Source: Trueperaceae bacterium | Lineage (GTDB): Bacteria; Deinococcota; Deinococci; Deinococcales; Trueperaceae | DNA: 42,289 nt | Direction of reading: 5' to 3' | Assembly (NCBI GenBank): GCA_007695125.1 | Contig: REEJ01000155.1 | Location: 1-42,289, forward strand | In this document: piece after piece, positions 14,703-22,384 of the stretch | How the letters are laid out: each line of letters opens with the position of its first letter | Position numbering within the stretch: position 1 is the stretch's first letter | Program-made: the position numbers and the translations under genes | Notes under the pieces: model-generated | The model's input: only the letters and a program-made list of their open reading frames with translations | The model's database searches: none | Told to the model about the DNA's origin: nothing

Positions 14703-15968
14703 GTGAGCCGACCACAGCGCCTCGCGTTCTGGACCCTGTGCGGCGCGATGGGTCTGGTGACGCTGACGCTCGCGACGGTCGCCACGGCGGTGCCGTTGTA
14801 CGCCGTGGCGCTCGGCCTCGACGCCGCCACCGTCGGCCTCCTGGTGGCGCTCCCGAACGTGTTCCCCGTGCTCCTCGCGGTGCCCGCCGGCCGAGCCGTC
14901 GACGGGAAGGGGGCGCTGCGCTGGATGCTGGTCGGGAGCCTCGGTCTGGTGAGCGCTCCGCTGATCGTCGCCACGGTCGGCGGTACCGGCGCGCTGGTGG
15001 CCAGCCAGCTGCTGCTCGGGCTGTTCCACGTGTTCCTGACGCTGGCCTCGCAGGCGTTCGTGGCGGCGCTCGGCACGCGAGCGAGCTTCGAGCGCGACTT
15101 CGCGTGGTACTCCACCTCGCTCGCAGCCGGGCGGCTCGGTGGGCCGCTGCTGGCAGGGGTGATGATCGACGCCGCCGGGTTCCGGCCGGCGTTCGCGGTC
15201 GTGACCGGCGCCCTGGTGATCAGCACGGTCCTGGTCGCGACGTTGCGACGGTGGCGACCCGAGCCTGACACGACCGTGGCCACGCCACGCCAGGCCCGCG
15301 ACGAGGCGGCGGCCGGCAGCCCGCCCACCGACGCTCCACGGCCCACCGCCGCTCCGCCGCCCGCCGGCTCGCGCGCGTTGCTCGGCAACGTCGGGCTCCA
15401 GCTGGCGGTGCTGTCGAGCGCCGGGGTGTTCGTCGCCATCGCGGTCAGGCAGGCGTTCCTGCCCGTGTACCTGAGCGAGCTGTCGTACAGCGCCACCAGC
15501 ATCGGCGCGCTCCTGAGCCTCGGTGGGCTGGCCGCCGTGCTGGTGCGGCCGATCATGCCGCTGCTGTCGCGCACGATGGGCGGTCCGGCGCGAACGCTCG
15601 TGGTCGCCATGTCGGCCGTCGCGATCGGCGTGGGGCTGACGGGGCTCGTCTCCTCGTACGGCGTCATCGCGCTGCTCACCGTGACCGCCGGCCTCGGCGC
15701 AGGCGTCGGCTTGCCGCTGTCGATCGTGACCGTGGCGTCGCACGTCGATCCGCGCAGCCGCGGCCTGGCCCTCGGGATCCGGCTCTCGCTCAACCGGGTG
15801 GCGCAACTGGTCGCACCCGTCGCCATCGGTGCGGTGGTGGCGGCATCGGGCTTCGCGCTCGGCTTCGCCCTCGCCGGCGGCGCGTTGGCCGCCCTGGCGC
15901 TCCTGGCGGCGGCGCGGGTCGGAGCGTTCGAGGCTGCCGCGTTGGACGGTGAGCGACCGATGCCATAG
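14703..15968 (+). CDS. Major facilitator superfamily transporter
   Basis: Membrane transporter of 421 aa with about 12 hydrophobic helices in two six-helix halves, joined by a hydrophilic Pro/Ala-rich loop (about 190-225). The loop between helices 2 and 3 (AGRAVDGKGALRW) is the MFS signature region. The class resembles drug or small-metabolite exporters, but the substrate cannot be read. The GTG start is set by the leaderless promoter. The TAG stop is also the first half of a TAGCAT -10-like box before the SMR remnant. The divergent small zinc-ribbon gene may be unrelated. Confidence 0.85.
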   Translation: MSRPQRLAFWTLCGAMGLVTLTLATVATAVPLYAVALGLDAATVGLLVALPNVFPVLLAVPAGRAVDGKGALRWMLVGSLGLVSAPLIVATVGGTGALVASQLLLGLFHVFLTLASQAFVAALGTRASFERDFAWYSTSLAAGRLGGPLLAGVMIDAAGFRPAFAVVTGALVISTVLVATLRRWRPEPDTTVATPRQARDEAAAGSPPTDAPRPTAAPPPAGSRALLGNVGLQLAVLSSAGVFVAIAVRQAFLPVYLSELSYSATSIGALLSLGGLAAVLVRPIMPLLSRTMGGPARTLVVAMSAVAIGVGLTGLVSSYGVIALLTVTAGLGAGVGLPLSIVTVASHVDPRSRGLALGIRLSLNRVAQLVAPVAIGAVVAASGFALGFALAGGALAALALLAAARVGAFEAAALDGERPMP

Positions 15969-15971
15969 CAT
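15966..15971 (+). promoter_or_regulatory. Putative -10 element (TAGCAT) overlapping the MFS stop codon
   Basis: The TAG stop of the MFS gene is the first half of TAGCAT. Eight bases follow before the ATG at 15980. It would drive the short SMR-like frame and the glycosidase gene. Confidence 0.45.
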
Positions 15972-15979
15972 GGTTGGCC

Positions 15980-16063
15980 ATGGCATGGACGCTGCTGATC
16001 ATCGCCGCGCTCTTCGAGGCGGCGTGGGCCGTCGGCCTGCGGCTGAGCGGCGGGACGCTGTGA
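15980..16063 (+). pseudogene. Truncated SMR-family (SugE/Gdx-type) transporter remnant, 27 codons
   Basis: A short frame absent from the ORF track encodes MAWTLLIIAALFEAAWAVGL followed by RLSGGTL and a stop. This is the first transmembrane helix of a small multidrug resistance protein of the SugE/Gdx type, including the essential proton- and substrate-coupling glutamate (E13) and the start of the next loop (SGG.T). Everything after about residue 26 of a normally about 105-residue protein is missing. The TGA stop overlaps the GTG of the large glycosidase gene (GTGA). It looks like a deletion that joined the head of an SMR gene to the next gene. It could still be translated and act as a coupling leader peptide. 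Confidence 0.7.
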
Positions 16064-18525
16064 CCGCCCGCACCGTTCGGCGCGACGACGACGCGAGCCG
16101 CGCGCTGGCGGCGTGGTCGCGCGACGTCGAACGCGTCGGCGGAACGGCTCCGATCGACGCCTTCGTCGCCGCACGCGCACGAGCGCGGCGGCTCGGTGCC
16201 CACGTGGTGCACGACGCAGTCGGCGAGCGTGTCGAGTTCGGCTTCTGGGCGCACGATCTGGACGACCGGCGCGTGCCGGACGAGCGCGTGCGGCTCGAAC
16301 TCCACATCCCGCAGGGCGCGGTCGATCCGTCGGCACCGCCGTCGCTCGCGCGCTTCACCCGCGTGCGACTGCCGCTCGAGCGCGACGGCGGCTTCTTCTG
16401 GGTGGCCGTGCGGGGCGTGCCGATCGGCACGCGCTCGCGCCTGGGCGCCCTCTACGCGTTGGCCTACGCCGACGAGCACGGCACCTGGACGACCCGGCCG
16501 GACCCGCTCGGCGCGTCGTACCCGTTCGGCGCCTTCGCGCCGGCCGAGGTCTACGATGTCGCCGCGATGCACGAGGGGCGCGCCGACCTGGGCACCTTCG
16601 AGAGCCTGGCGGCGGGCCCGCAGGCGACGGCAGGCGACGCCGTACCGCGCTTCCCGGCGCCGACCAACGTGCTCCAGCTCCACGTCGCCAGCGCCACGAA
16701 GGGGGGCACCATCGCCGACCTCACGCGCGTGGTGCGGCGCGTGGCCGAGAAGGTCGTCGCCGGCGCCGAGCTCACGCCCTTCGAGCGCTGCTTCAGCGAG
16801 TACGACGCCGTCCAGCCGCTGCCGCTCGAGCCGACGATCGAGCGCGAGGCCGGTCAGCGGCCGTGGTCGCCCCTGGCCGGGCGCGGCGTCGCGGTCGACG
16901 CCGACGCCGACACCGGGGTCGAGGTCGACGTGGCGCTGCGTCGGCCCGACGTTCGCGACTGGGGGTACGACGTCGCGTTCGTCGGCATGGGAGCGACCAA
17001 CCCCGCCCTGCTCGCGAGTGGGCGGCCCGACGAACTGGTCGACCTGGCGGTCGCGCTGCACACCTTCCCGGTCCGGCCGATGATGCTGATCCTCGACCTG
17101 GTGTACGGCCACGCCGACGACCAGTCGCTCTCGATCCTCGCGCCGGCGTTCTTCCGGGGTCCGAACATGTACGGCCAGGACGTGAACCAACAGCACCCGG
17201 TGGTGCGCGCGATCATGCTCGAGTTGCAGCGCCGGCGCGTGAACGTGGGAGCCGACGGCATCCGCGTCGACGGCGCCCAGGACCTCAAGACGTTCGATCC
17301 CGTGAGCGGCACGCTGGCGCACGACGACGACTACCTGCTCGAGATGGGTGAGCTCGTCCAGGAGGTCGGGGGCGTGCGCTACCGCCCGTTCTGCATCTTC
17401 GAGGACGGCCGGCCCTGGCCGCGCGAGGACTGGCCCACCGCCAGCACGTATCGGGAGGTCACCGAGCGCCAACCGCACGCCTACCAGTGGGGTCCGCTGA
17501 CCTTCGCCCACAACACCCCGGCGCTGCGCGGTTTCTGGTGGGACCGCTGGTGGCGGGTGGAGGAGATCCTCGCGATCGGCGACCGCTGGGTGTCGGGCTG
17601 CGCCAACCACGACACCGTGCGCCGCGGCACGCAGCTCGATCCGGCCGGGCCGATCAACCACCGCCTCGGCGATACGCTGCCCGACGTCTTGCGGCGGGCG
17701 TACGACCACCCGGCGGGGACGCTCTTGACGTACGTCGCCTTCCCAGGCCTGCCGATGGACTTCCTCAACGCCGTCGCGCGCGCGCCGTGGGGCTTCGTCC
17801 GCGATACCGACGACCGTTACGCGGTGAAGGTCGCCGCCGAGGAGGCCGGCTTCCTCGCGTGGCAGGTGACGCCCGAGGGCTTCGCGGCCGCCGACGCCTT
17901 CGTGCACCTGAAGGCGCTCGGGTTCGACGACCTGGCCGCGCTTCGGCGCGCCTTCCGGGCGCTCGAGGCCGAGGTCGCCGGCGGTGCCGATCTGATGGCG
18001 GTGGCCGGGCGCGTCGCCCCGCTGCTCCCCGCCGCGCTCGGCGAGCGCCCCGGCGTCGACGACCTCAAGCGCGTCGCCGCCGCCTTCATGGCCGACGCCG
18101 CCGCGTGGTGCAACGTCGAGCGGCACGCCGCGCGCATCGACGCGACGGCCGCGACGTTCGCGGCGCGCGTGCGGGCGCTCCGGCGGTCGCGGCCGTGGCT
18201 GGCCGCGGCGCTGCGGGCCGGCGAGTCGTGCCGGCTGCACGACCCACCACCGCCGGATCACCGACCGGGCAGGGTCGATGCCGCCAGCGAGGCACTGCGC
18301 CCCGCCAGCACCCGTGTCGACGCGCTCAGGATCGCCCCGGCGGGCGGCGAGCGGCTGTGGCTCGTCGCCAACCTCGAGGGCGAGGCGATCGACGTCGACC
18401 TCGGCGCGGCTCCCGAGGGCGGGCCCTGGCGCGTGCTGCTCGCCTCGCCCGGGGCCGTCGTCGACGAGACGATCACGAGCGCGCGACTGCCCGACGGGGA
18501 AGGCGTGGTCCTGGTCGCGGGCTGA
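16060..18525 (+). CDS. GH13-like glycoside hydrolase, probable glucosylglycerol hydrolase (GghA-like)
   Basis: Large cytoplasmic enzyme of 821 aa with the signature blocks of an alpha-amylase-type barrel: LDLVYGHADDQ (region I), NVGADGIRVDGAQD with likely nucleophile D404 (region II), FCIFEDGRPW with likely acid E448 (region III), and CANHDTVRRGTQ with D518 (region IV). GPNMYGQDVNQQHPVVRA and the overall length recall the cyanobacterial glucosylglycerol hydrolase (Slr1670 type), which breaks down this osmolyte to glucose and glycerol. The C-terminal about 80 residues look like a beta-sandwich. The GTG start at 16060 overlaps the SMR remnant stop. The N-terminal region (1-60) may have been affected by the same rearrangement. 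Another clan GH-H hydrolase or phosphorylase is possible. Confidence 0.65.
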   Translation: MTARTVRRDDDASRALAAWSRDVERVGGTAPIDAFVAARARARRLGAHVVHDAVGERVEFGFWAHDLDDRRVPDERVRLELHIPQGAVDPSAPPSLARFTRVRLPLERDGGFFWVAVRGVPIGTRSRLGALYALAYADEHGTWTTRPDPLGASYPFGAFAPAEVYDVAAMHEGRADLGTFESLAAGPQATAGDAVPRFPAPTNVLQLHVASATKGGTIADLTRVVRRVAEKVVAGAELTPFERCFSEYDAVQPLPLEPTIEREAGQRPWSPLAGRGVAVDADADTGVEVDVALRRPDVRDWGYDVAFVGMGATNPALLASGRPDELVDLAVALHTFPVRPMMLILDLVYGHADDQSLSILAPAFFRGPNMYGQDVNQQHPVVRAIMLELQRRRVNVGADGIRVDGAQDLKTFDPVSGTLAHDDDYLLEMGELVQEVGGVRYRPFCIFEDGRPWPREDWPTASTYREVTERQPHAYQWGPLTFAHNTPALRGFWWDRWWRVEEILAIGDRWVSGCANHDTVRRGTQLDPAGPINHRLGDTLPDVLRRAYDHPAGTLLTYVAFPGLPMDFLNAVARAPWGFVRDTDDRYAVKVAAEEAGFLAWQVTPEGFAAADAFVHLKALGFDDLAALRRAFRALEAEVAGGADLMAVAGRVAPLLPAALGERPGVDDLKRVAAAFMADAAAWCNVERHAARIDATAATFAARVRALRRSRPWLAAALRAGESCRLHDPPPPDHRPGRVDAASEALRPASTRVDALRIAPAGGERLWLVANLEGEAIDVDLGAAPEGGPWRVLLASPGAVVDETITSARLPDGEGVVLVAG

Positions 18526-18654
18526 GCGCGACGCGGTGCCCCCGCGCTCCGTCCGCACCCGGATCGTTTCGCGGTCGGGCGGTCGGATCGCCGGGTACAC
18601 ACGTCCCGAACGGCTGTCGGAGAAGGGCCGACGCGTGTAGTAGGCCCCGAGACC

Positions 18655-18660
18655 TACGCT
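18655..18660 (+). promoter_or_regulatory. Putative -10 of the nifJ operon (TACGCT)
   Basis: TACGCT lies in the 231-bp gap before nifJ, with a start near 18667 and a leader of about 90 nt. Upstream of it the gap holds only a weak 5-bp hairpin (GTCGG 18616-18620 / CCGAC 18628-18632). Confidence 0.45.
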
Positions 18661-18674
18661 AGAGACACGCTGTA

Positions 18675-18733
18675 CGGGTCGCGCGGCGTGCGCACCCGGC
18701 GCCCTCTCGGGCGCGCGCACGCCCCGCGACCCG
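18675..18733 (+). other. Long stem-loop in the nifJ leader
   Basis: CGGGTCGCG (18675-18683) pairs with CGCGACCCG (18725-18733). After one C/C mismatch, GGCGTGCGC (18685-18693) pairs with GCGCACGCC (18715-18723). Inside is a third stem GCGCCC / GGGCGC (18699-18714) with loop TCTC. That is 24 base pairs with one mismatch and one 5-nt bulge, filling most of the leader. Confidence 0.75.
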
Positions 18734-18744
18734 GCCTTGGCCGG
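18731..18744 (+). other. CTTG-loop hairpin abutting the nifJ ribosome-binding site
   Basis: CCGGC / GCCGG with the loop CTTG, a known class of stable RNA tetraloop. Its first three bases also belong to the long stem upstream, so the two structures compete slightly. AAGGGG follows at once and then the ATG at 18757. Confidence 0.5.
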
Positions 18745-18756
18745 AAGGGGTCCAGC

Positions 18757-21700
18757 ATGGCAACACGCCGCACCGTCGTCGACGGGAACGAGGCAGCCGC
18801 ACGCATCGCCCACCTGACGAACGAGGTGATCGCGATCTACCCGATCACCCCCGCTTCGTCGATGGGAGAGCTCTCCGATGCGTGGTCGTCGGCAGGCCGC
18901 AAGAACCTGTGGGGCGTCGTCCCCGAGGTGATCGAGATGCAGAGCGAGGGCGGCGCCGCCGGCGCCGTGCACGGCGCGCTGCAATCGGGCTCGCTGACCA
19001 CCACGTTCACCGCCTCGCAGGGGTTGCTCCTCAAGTACCCCAACATGTTCAAGATCGCCGGCGAGCTCACGCCCGCGGTGTTCCACATCGCGGCGCGCGC
19101 ACTCGCGACGCACGCGCTGTCGATCTTCGGCGACCACTCCGACGTGATGTCGGTCCGCTCCGCCGGCTGGGCGATGCTGTTCTCGAACTCGCCGCAGGAG
19201 GCGCAGGACATGGCGGCGATCGCGCAGATGGCCACGCTGGCCACGCGCGTCCCCTTCCTGCACGTCTTCGACGGCTTCCGCACCAGCCACGAGGTCAACG
19301 TGGTCGAGCTGCTCGAAGAGGACGTGCTGCGTGGCCTGATCGACGAGGACCTGATCCGCGCCCACCGCGAGCGTTCTCTCAGCCCCGAACGCCCGCTGAT
19401 CCGCGGCACGGCCCAGAACCCCGACGTGTTCTTCCAGGCGCGCGAGGCCGCCAACCCGTTCTACGCGGCGGTGCCCGCCGCCGTGCAGCGCGCGATGCGC
19501 CGTTTCGAAGAGGCCACCGGGCGCGCCTACCACCCCTTCGAGTACCACGGAGCGCCTGACGCCGAGCGCGTGCTCGTGCTGATGGGCTCGGGTGTCGGTG
19601 CGGCGAAGGAGGCGGTCGCCACGCTCGCAGCCGCCGGCGAGAAGGTCGGCGTGCTGACCGTCCGCCTGTTCCGCCCGTTCGACGTCGAAGCGATGCTCGC
19701 CGAGCTGCCCGCGACCGTCACCGGCATCGCGGTGCTCGATCGCGTCAAGGAGCCCGGCTCCGTCGGCGAGCCGCTCTACCAGGACATCGTCGTCAGCGCC
19801 GCGCGCTCCTGGCCCAGCGACCGAGCGCGCCCCGTCGTCATCGGCGGCCGCTACGGCCTCGCCTCGAAGGAGTTCACGCCCGCCATGGCGAAGGCTGCGC
19901 TCGACGAGCTGCAGGCCGACGTCCCTCTGCAGGGCTTCACCCTCGGCATCGTCGACGACGTCAGCCACACCAGCCTCAAGCACGACCCCAGCTTCGTCAC
20001 CGAGCACCCCGACATCCGCCGGGCCGTCTTCTACGGCCTCGGCAGCGACGGGACGGTCGGCGCGACGCGCAACACCGTCAAGATCATCGGCGAGCAGACC
20101 GACCTCTTCGCCCAGGGCTACTTCGTCTTCGACTCGAAGAAGGCCGGCGCCGTCACGGTGTCGCACCTGCGCTTCGGCCCCGAGAAGATCGATTCCACGT
20201 ACCTGATCGGCGAGGCGGACTTCGTCGGCGTCCACCAGTTCGAGTTCCTCGAGAAGTTCGACGTGCTCGGCCTCGCAGGCCGCGGCGCGACCATCCTCAT
20301 CAACAGCCCGTACGGCCCCGACGAGGTCTGGGACCACCTGCCCTTCGAGGTGCAAGAGCGGCTGATCGAGGTGGACGCCAAGGTCTTCGTGGTCGACGCC
20401 CTCACCGTGGCCCGCGAGGCGGGCTTGGCGGGGCGCATCAACACCGTGATGCAGGCGTGCTACTTCGCCCTCTCCGGTGTGTTGCCCAAGGACGAGGCGA
20501 TCGCGCAGATCAAGGAGTCCATCGATCGCAGCTACGGCAAGCGCGGCCGCTCGGTGCTCGAGCGCAACTACGCCGCCGTCGACGCGTCGCTGGCCGGCCT
20601 CCACGAGGTCACCATCCCCAGCGAGGTGACGGCGACCACGCGGCTGCGTCCGGCCGTGCCCGAGTACGCGCCCGACTTCGTGCAGCGCATCACGGCCCGC
20701 ATCATCGAAGGCCAAGGCGACCTGCTCCCGGTCTCGGCGCTGCCCGTCGACGGCACCTTCCCGACCGCGACCAGCCAGTTCGAACGCCGCTCCATCGCGG
20801 TCGAGGTCCCGATCTGGGACCCGGAGATCTGCACCCAGTGCGCGCTGTGCGCGATCGTCTGCCCGCACGCCTCGATCCGCGTGAACGCCTACGACCCGGC
20901 CCTGCTCGACGACGCCCCCGAGGGCTTCAAGTCGGTGCCGTACAAGAGCAAGAACCCCGCCACCGCCGGCTTCGCGTTCACGGTCCAGCTCGCGCCGGAC
21001 GACTGCACCGGCTGCGGCGTCTGCGTCGACGTGTGCCCGGCGCGCTCCAAGACCGAGGTCAAGCACAAGGCCATCAACATGGAGCCCAAGGTCGACCACC
21101 TCGAGGTCGAGCGCGAGACGTGGGACTTCTACCGCACCATCCCCGAGCCGCGGCCCGACTGGGGCAGCGAGACGCCGATCAAGGCCTCGCAGCTGCGCCA
21201 GCCGCTGTTCGAGTTCTCGGGCGCCTGCGCGGGCTGCGGTGAGACCCCGTACATCAAGCTCGTCACCCAGATGTTCGGCGACCGCATGGTCATCGCCAAC
21301 GCGACCGGCTGCTCATCGATCTACGGAGGCAACCTGCCGACCACGCCCTACGCGCAAGACGCAGCGGGCCGTGGTCCCGCCTGGTCGAACTCGCTCTTCG
21401 AGGACAACGCCGAGTTCGGTCTCGGCATGCGCCTGGCGGTCGACGCCCAGCGCGACCTCGCCGTCCACACGCTCGAGACCCTGCGCGGCACGCTCGGCGA
21501 CGAGATCGTCGACGCGCTGATCGCCGGAGCCGAGGGCGAGGCCGGCGACGACGCCGCCGTGGCGTCGCAGCGCGAGCGCATCGCCGCGCTCCGCACCACC
21601 CTCGAGGGTCTGTACGGCGGCGCGCAGGAGGCCGACGCGCGCCGACTCGACGACGTGGCCGACGCGCTCGTCCCGCGCTCGGTCTGGATCATCGGCGGCG

Positions 21701-22383
21701 ACGGCTGGGCGTACGACATCGGTTCGTCCGGTCTCGACCACGTGCTGGCCTCGGGACGCGACGTCAACATCCTGGTGCTCGACACCGAGGTGTACAGCAA
21801 CACCGGCGGCCAGGCCTCGAAGTCGACCCCGCGCGCCGCGATCGCCAAGTTCGCCGCAGCCGGCAAGTCGATCGGCAAGAAGGACCTCGGCATGGTCGCG
21901 ATGGCGTACGGCAACGTCTACGTCGGACAGATCGCGATCGGCGCGAACCCCTCGCAGACGATCAAGACGCTGCGCGAGGCCGCCGCGTGGCCGGGGCCGT
22001 CACTCGTCATCGCCTACAGCCACTGCATCGCCCACGGCATCGACATGACCACCGCCTTCAGCCACCAACGCGACGTCGTGAAGAGCGGTATCTGGCCGCT
22101 GTTCCGCTTCGACCCGCGCCTCGCCACCGGCGAGAGCGGCACGCCGATGCAGCTCGATTCGCGCAAGCCGACCGTCCCCTTCTCGACCATCGCCCAGAAG
22201 GAGGGCCGCTACGCGATGCTCACGCGCGCCCACCCGGAGCGTGCCGAGCACCTCTTCCAGCTCGCTCAGGCCGACATCGACGCCCGTTGGGAGCTCTACG
22301 AGCAACTCGCCGGGATGCACCGCAGCGCCCCCATCAGCGCGGACGCCGCATTGAACGCAACCAGCACGACCGAGGAGGGCTGA
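18757..22383 (+). CDS. nifJ: Pyruvate:ferredoxin (flavodoxin) oxidoreductase
   Basis: Single-chain homodimeric-type enzyme of 1208 aa that converts pyruvate and CoA to acetyl-CoA, CO2 and reduced ferredoxin. Domains run in the normal order. The N-terminal pyrimidine-binding domain has YPITPASSMGE. A transketolase-C-like domain follows (about 260-410, VLVLMGSGVGAAKEAV). The gamma and EKR region has FGPEKIDSTYLIGEADFVG. A two-cluster ferredoxin domain has CTQCALCAIVCP from C692 and CTGCGVCVDVCP from C750. The C-terminal ThDP domain has CAGCGETPY from C824 and GDGWAYDIG near 981. All cluster cysteines are present. The start at 18757 has AAGGGG upstream and removes a non-homologous 23-residue extension in the ORF track. 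The stop lies one base before the next gene's ATG. The oxygen sensitivity of many such enzymes suggests a microaerobic or protected role. Confidence 0.95.
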   Translation: MATRRTVVDGNEAAARIAHLTNEVIAIYPITPASSMGELSDAWSSAGRKNLWGVVPEVIEMQSEGGAAGAVHGALQSGSLTTTFTASQGLLLKYPNMFKIAGELTPAVFHIAARALATHALSIFGDHSDVMSVRSAGWAMLFSNSPQEAQDMAAIAQMATLATRVPFLHVFDGFRTSHEVNVVELLEEDVLRGLIDEDLIRAHRERSLSPERPLIRGTAQNPDVFFQAREAANPFYAAVPAAVQRAMRRFEEATGRAYHPFEYHGAPDAERVLVLMGSGVGAAKEAVATLAAAGEKVGVLTVRLFRPFDVEAMLAELPATVTGIAVLDRVKEPGSVGEPLYQDIVVSAARSWPSDRARPVVIGGRYGLASKEFTPAMAKAALDELQADVPLQGFTLGIVDDVSHTSLKHDPSFVTEHPDIRRAVFYGLGSDGTVGATRNTVKIIGEQTDLFAQGYFVFDSKKAGAVTVSHLRFGPEKIDSTYLIGEADFVGVHQFEFLEKFDVLGLAGRGATILINSPYGPDEVWDHLPFEVQERLIEVDAKVFVVDALTVAREAGLAGRINTVMQACYFALSGVLPKDEAIAQIKESIDRSYGKRGRSVLERNYAAVDASLAGLHEVTIPSEVTATTRLRPAVPEYAPDFVQRITARIIEGQGDLLPVSALPVDGTFPTATSQFERRSIAVEVPIWDPEICTQCALCAIVCPHASIRVNAYDPALLDDAPEGFKSVPYKSKNPATAGFAFTVQLAPDDCTGCGVCVDVCPARSKTEVKHKAINMEPKVDHLEVERETWDFYRTIPEPRPDWGSETPIKASQLRQPLFEFSGACAGCGETPYIKLVTQMFGDRMVIANATGCSSIYGGNLPTTPYAQDAAGRGPAWSNSLFEDNAEFGLGMRLAVDAQRDLAVHTLETLRGTLGDEIVDALIAGAEGEAGDDAAVASQRERIAALRTTLEGLYGGAQEADARRLDDVADALVPRSVWIIGGDGWAYDIGSSGLDHVLASGRDVNILVLDTEVYSNTGGQASKSTPRAAIAKFAAAGKSIGKKDLGMVAMAYGNVYVGQIAIGANPSQTIKTLREAAAWPGPSLVIAYSHCIAHGIDMTTAFSHQRDVVKSGIWPLFRFDPRLATGESGTPMQLDSRKPTVPFSTIAQKEGRYAMLTRAHPERAEHLFQLAQADIDARWELYEQLAGMHRSAPISADAALNATSTTEEG

Positions 22384-22384
22384 C

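Noticed and set aside
12111-15980. TAnnnT motifs as chance matches
   Set aside because: Kept, not rejected, for the listed genes because the 5-8 nt spacing to the start recurs. Other TAnnnT copies inside genes were ignored.
15790-21099. 1769-aa open frame on the minus strand, antisense to the glycosidase and nifJ
   Set aside because: It covers several well-supported plus-strand genes, has low-complexity Arg/Ala/Gly/Asp composition and no motif. It is a typical antisense shadow in high-GC DNA.
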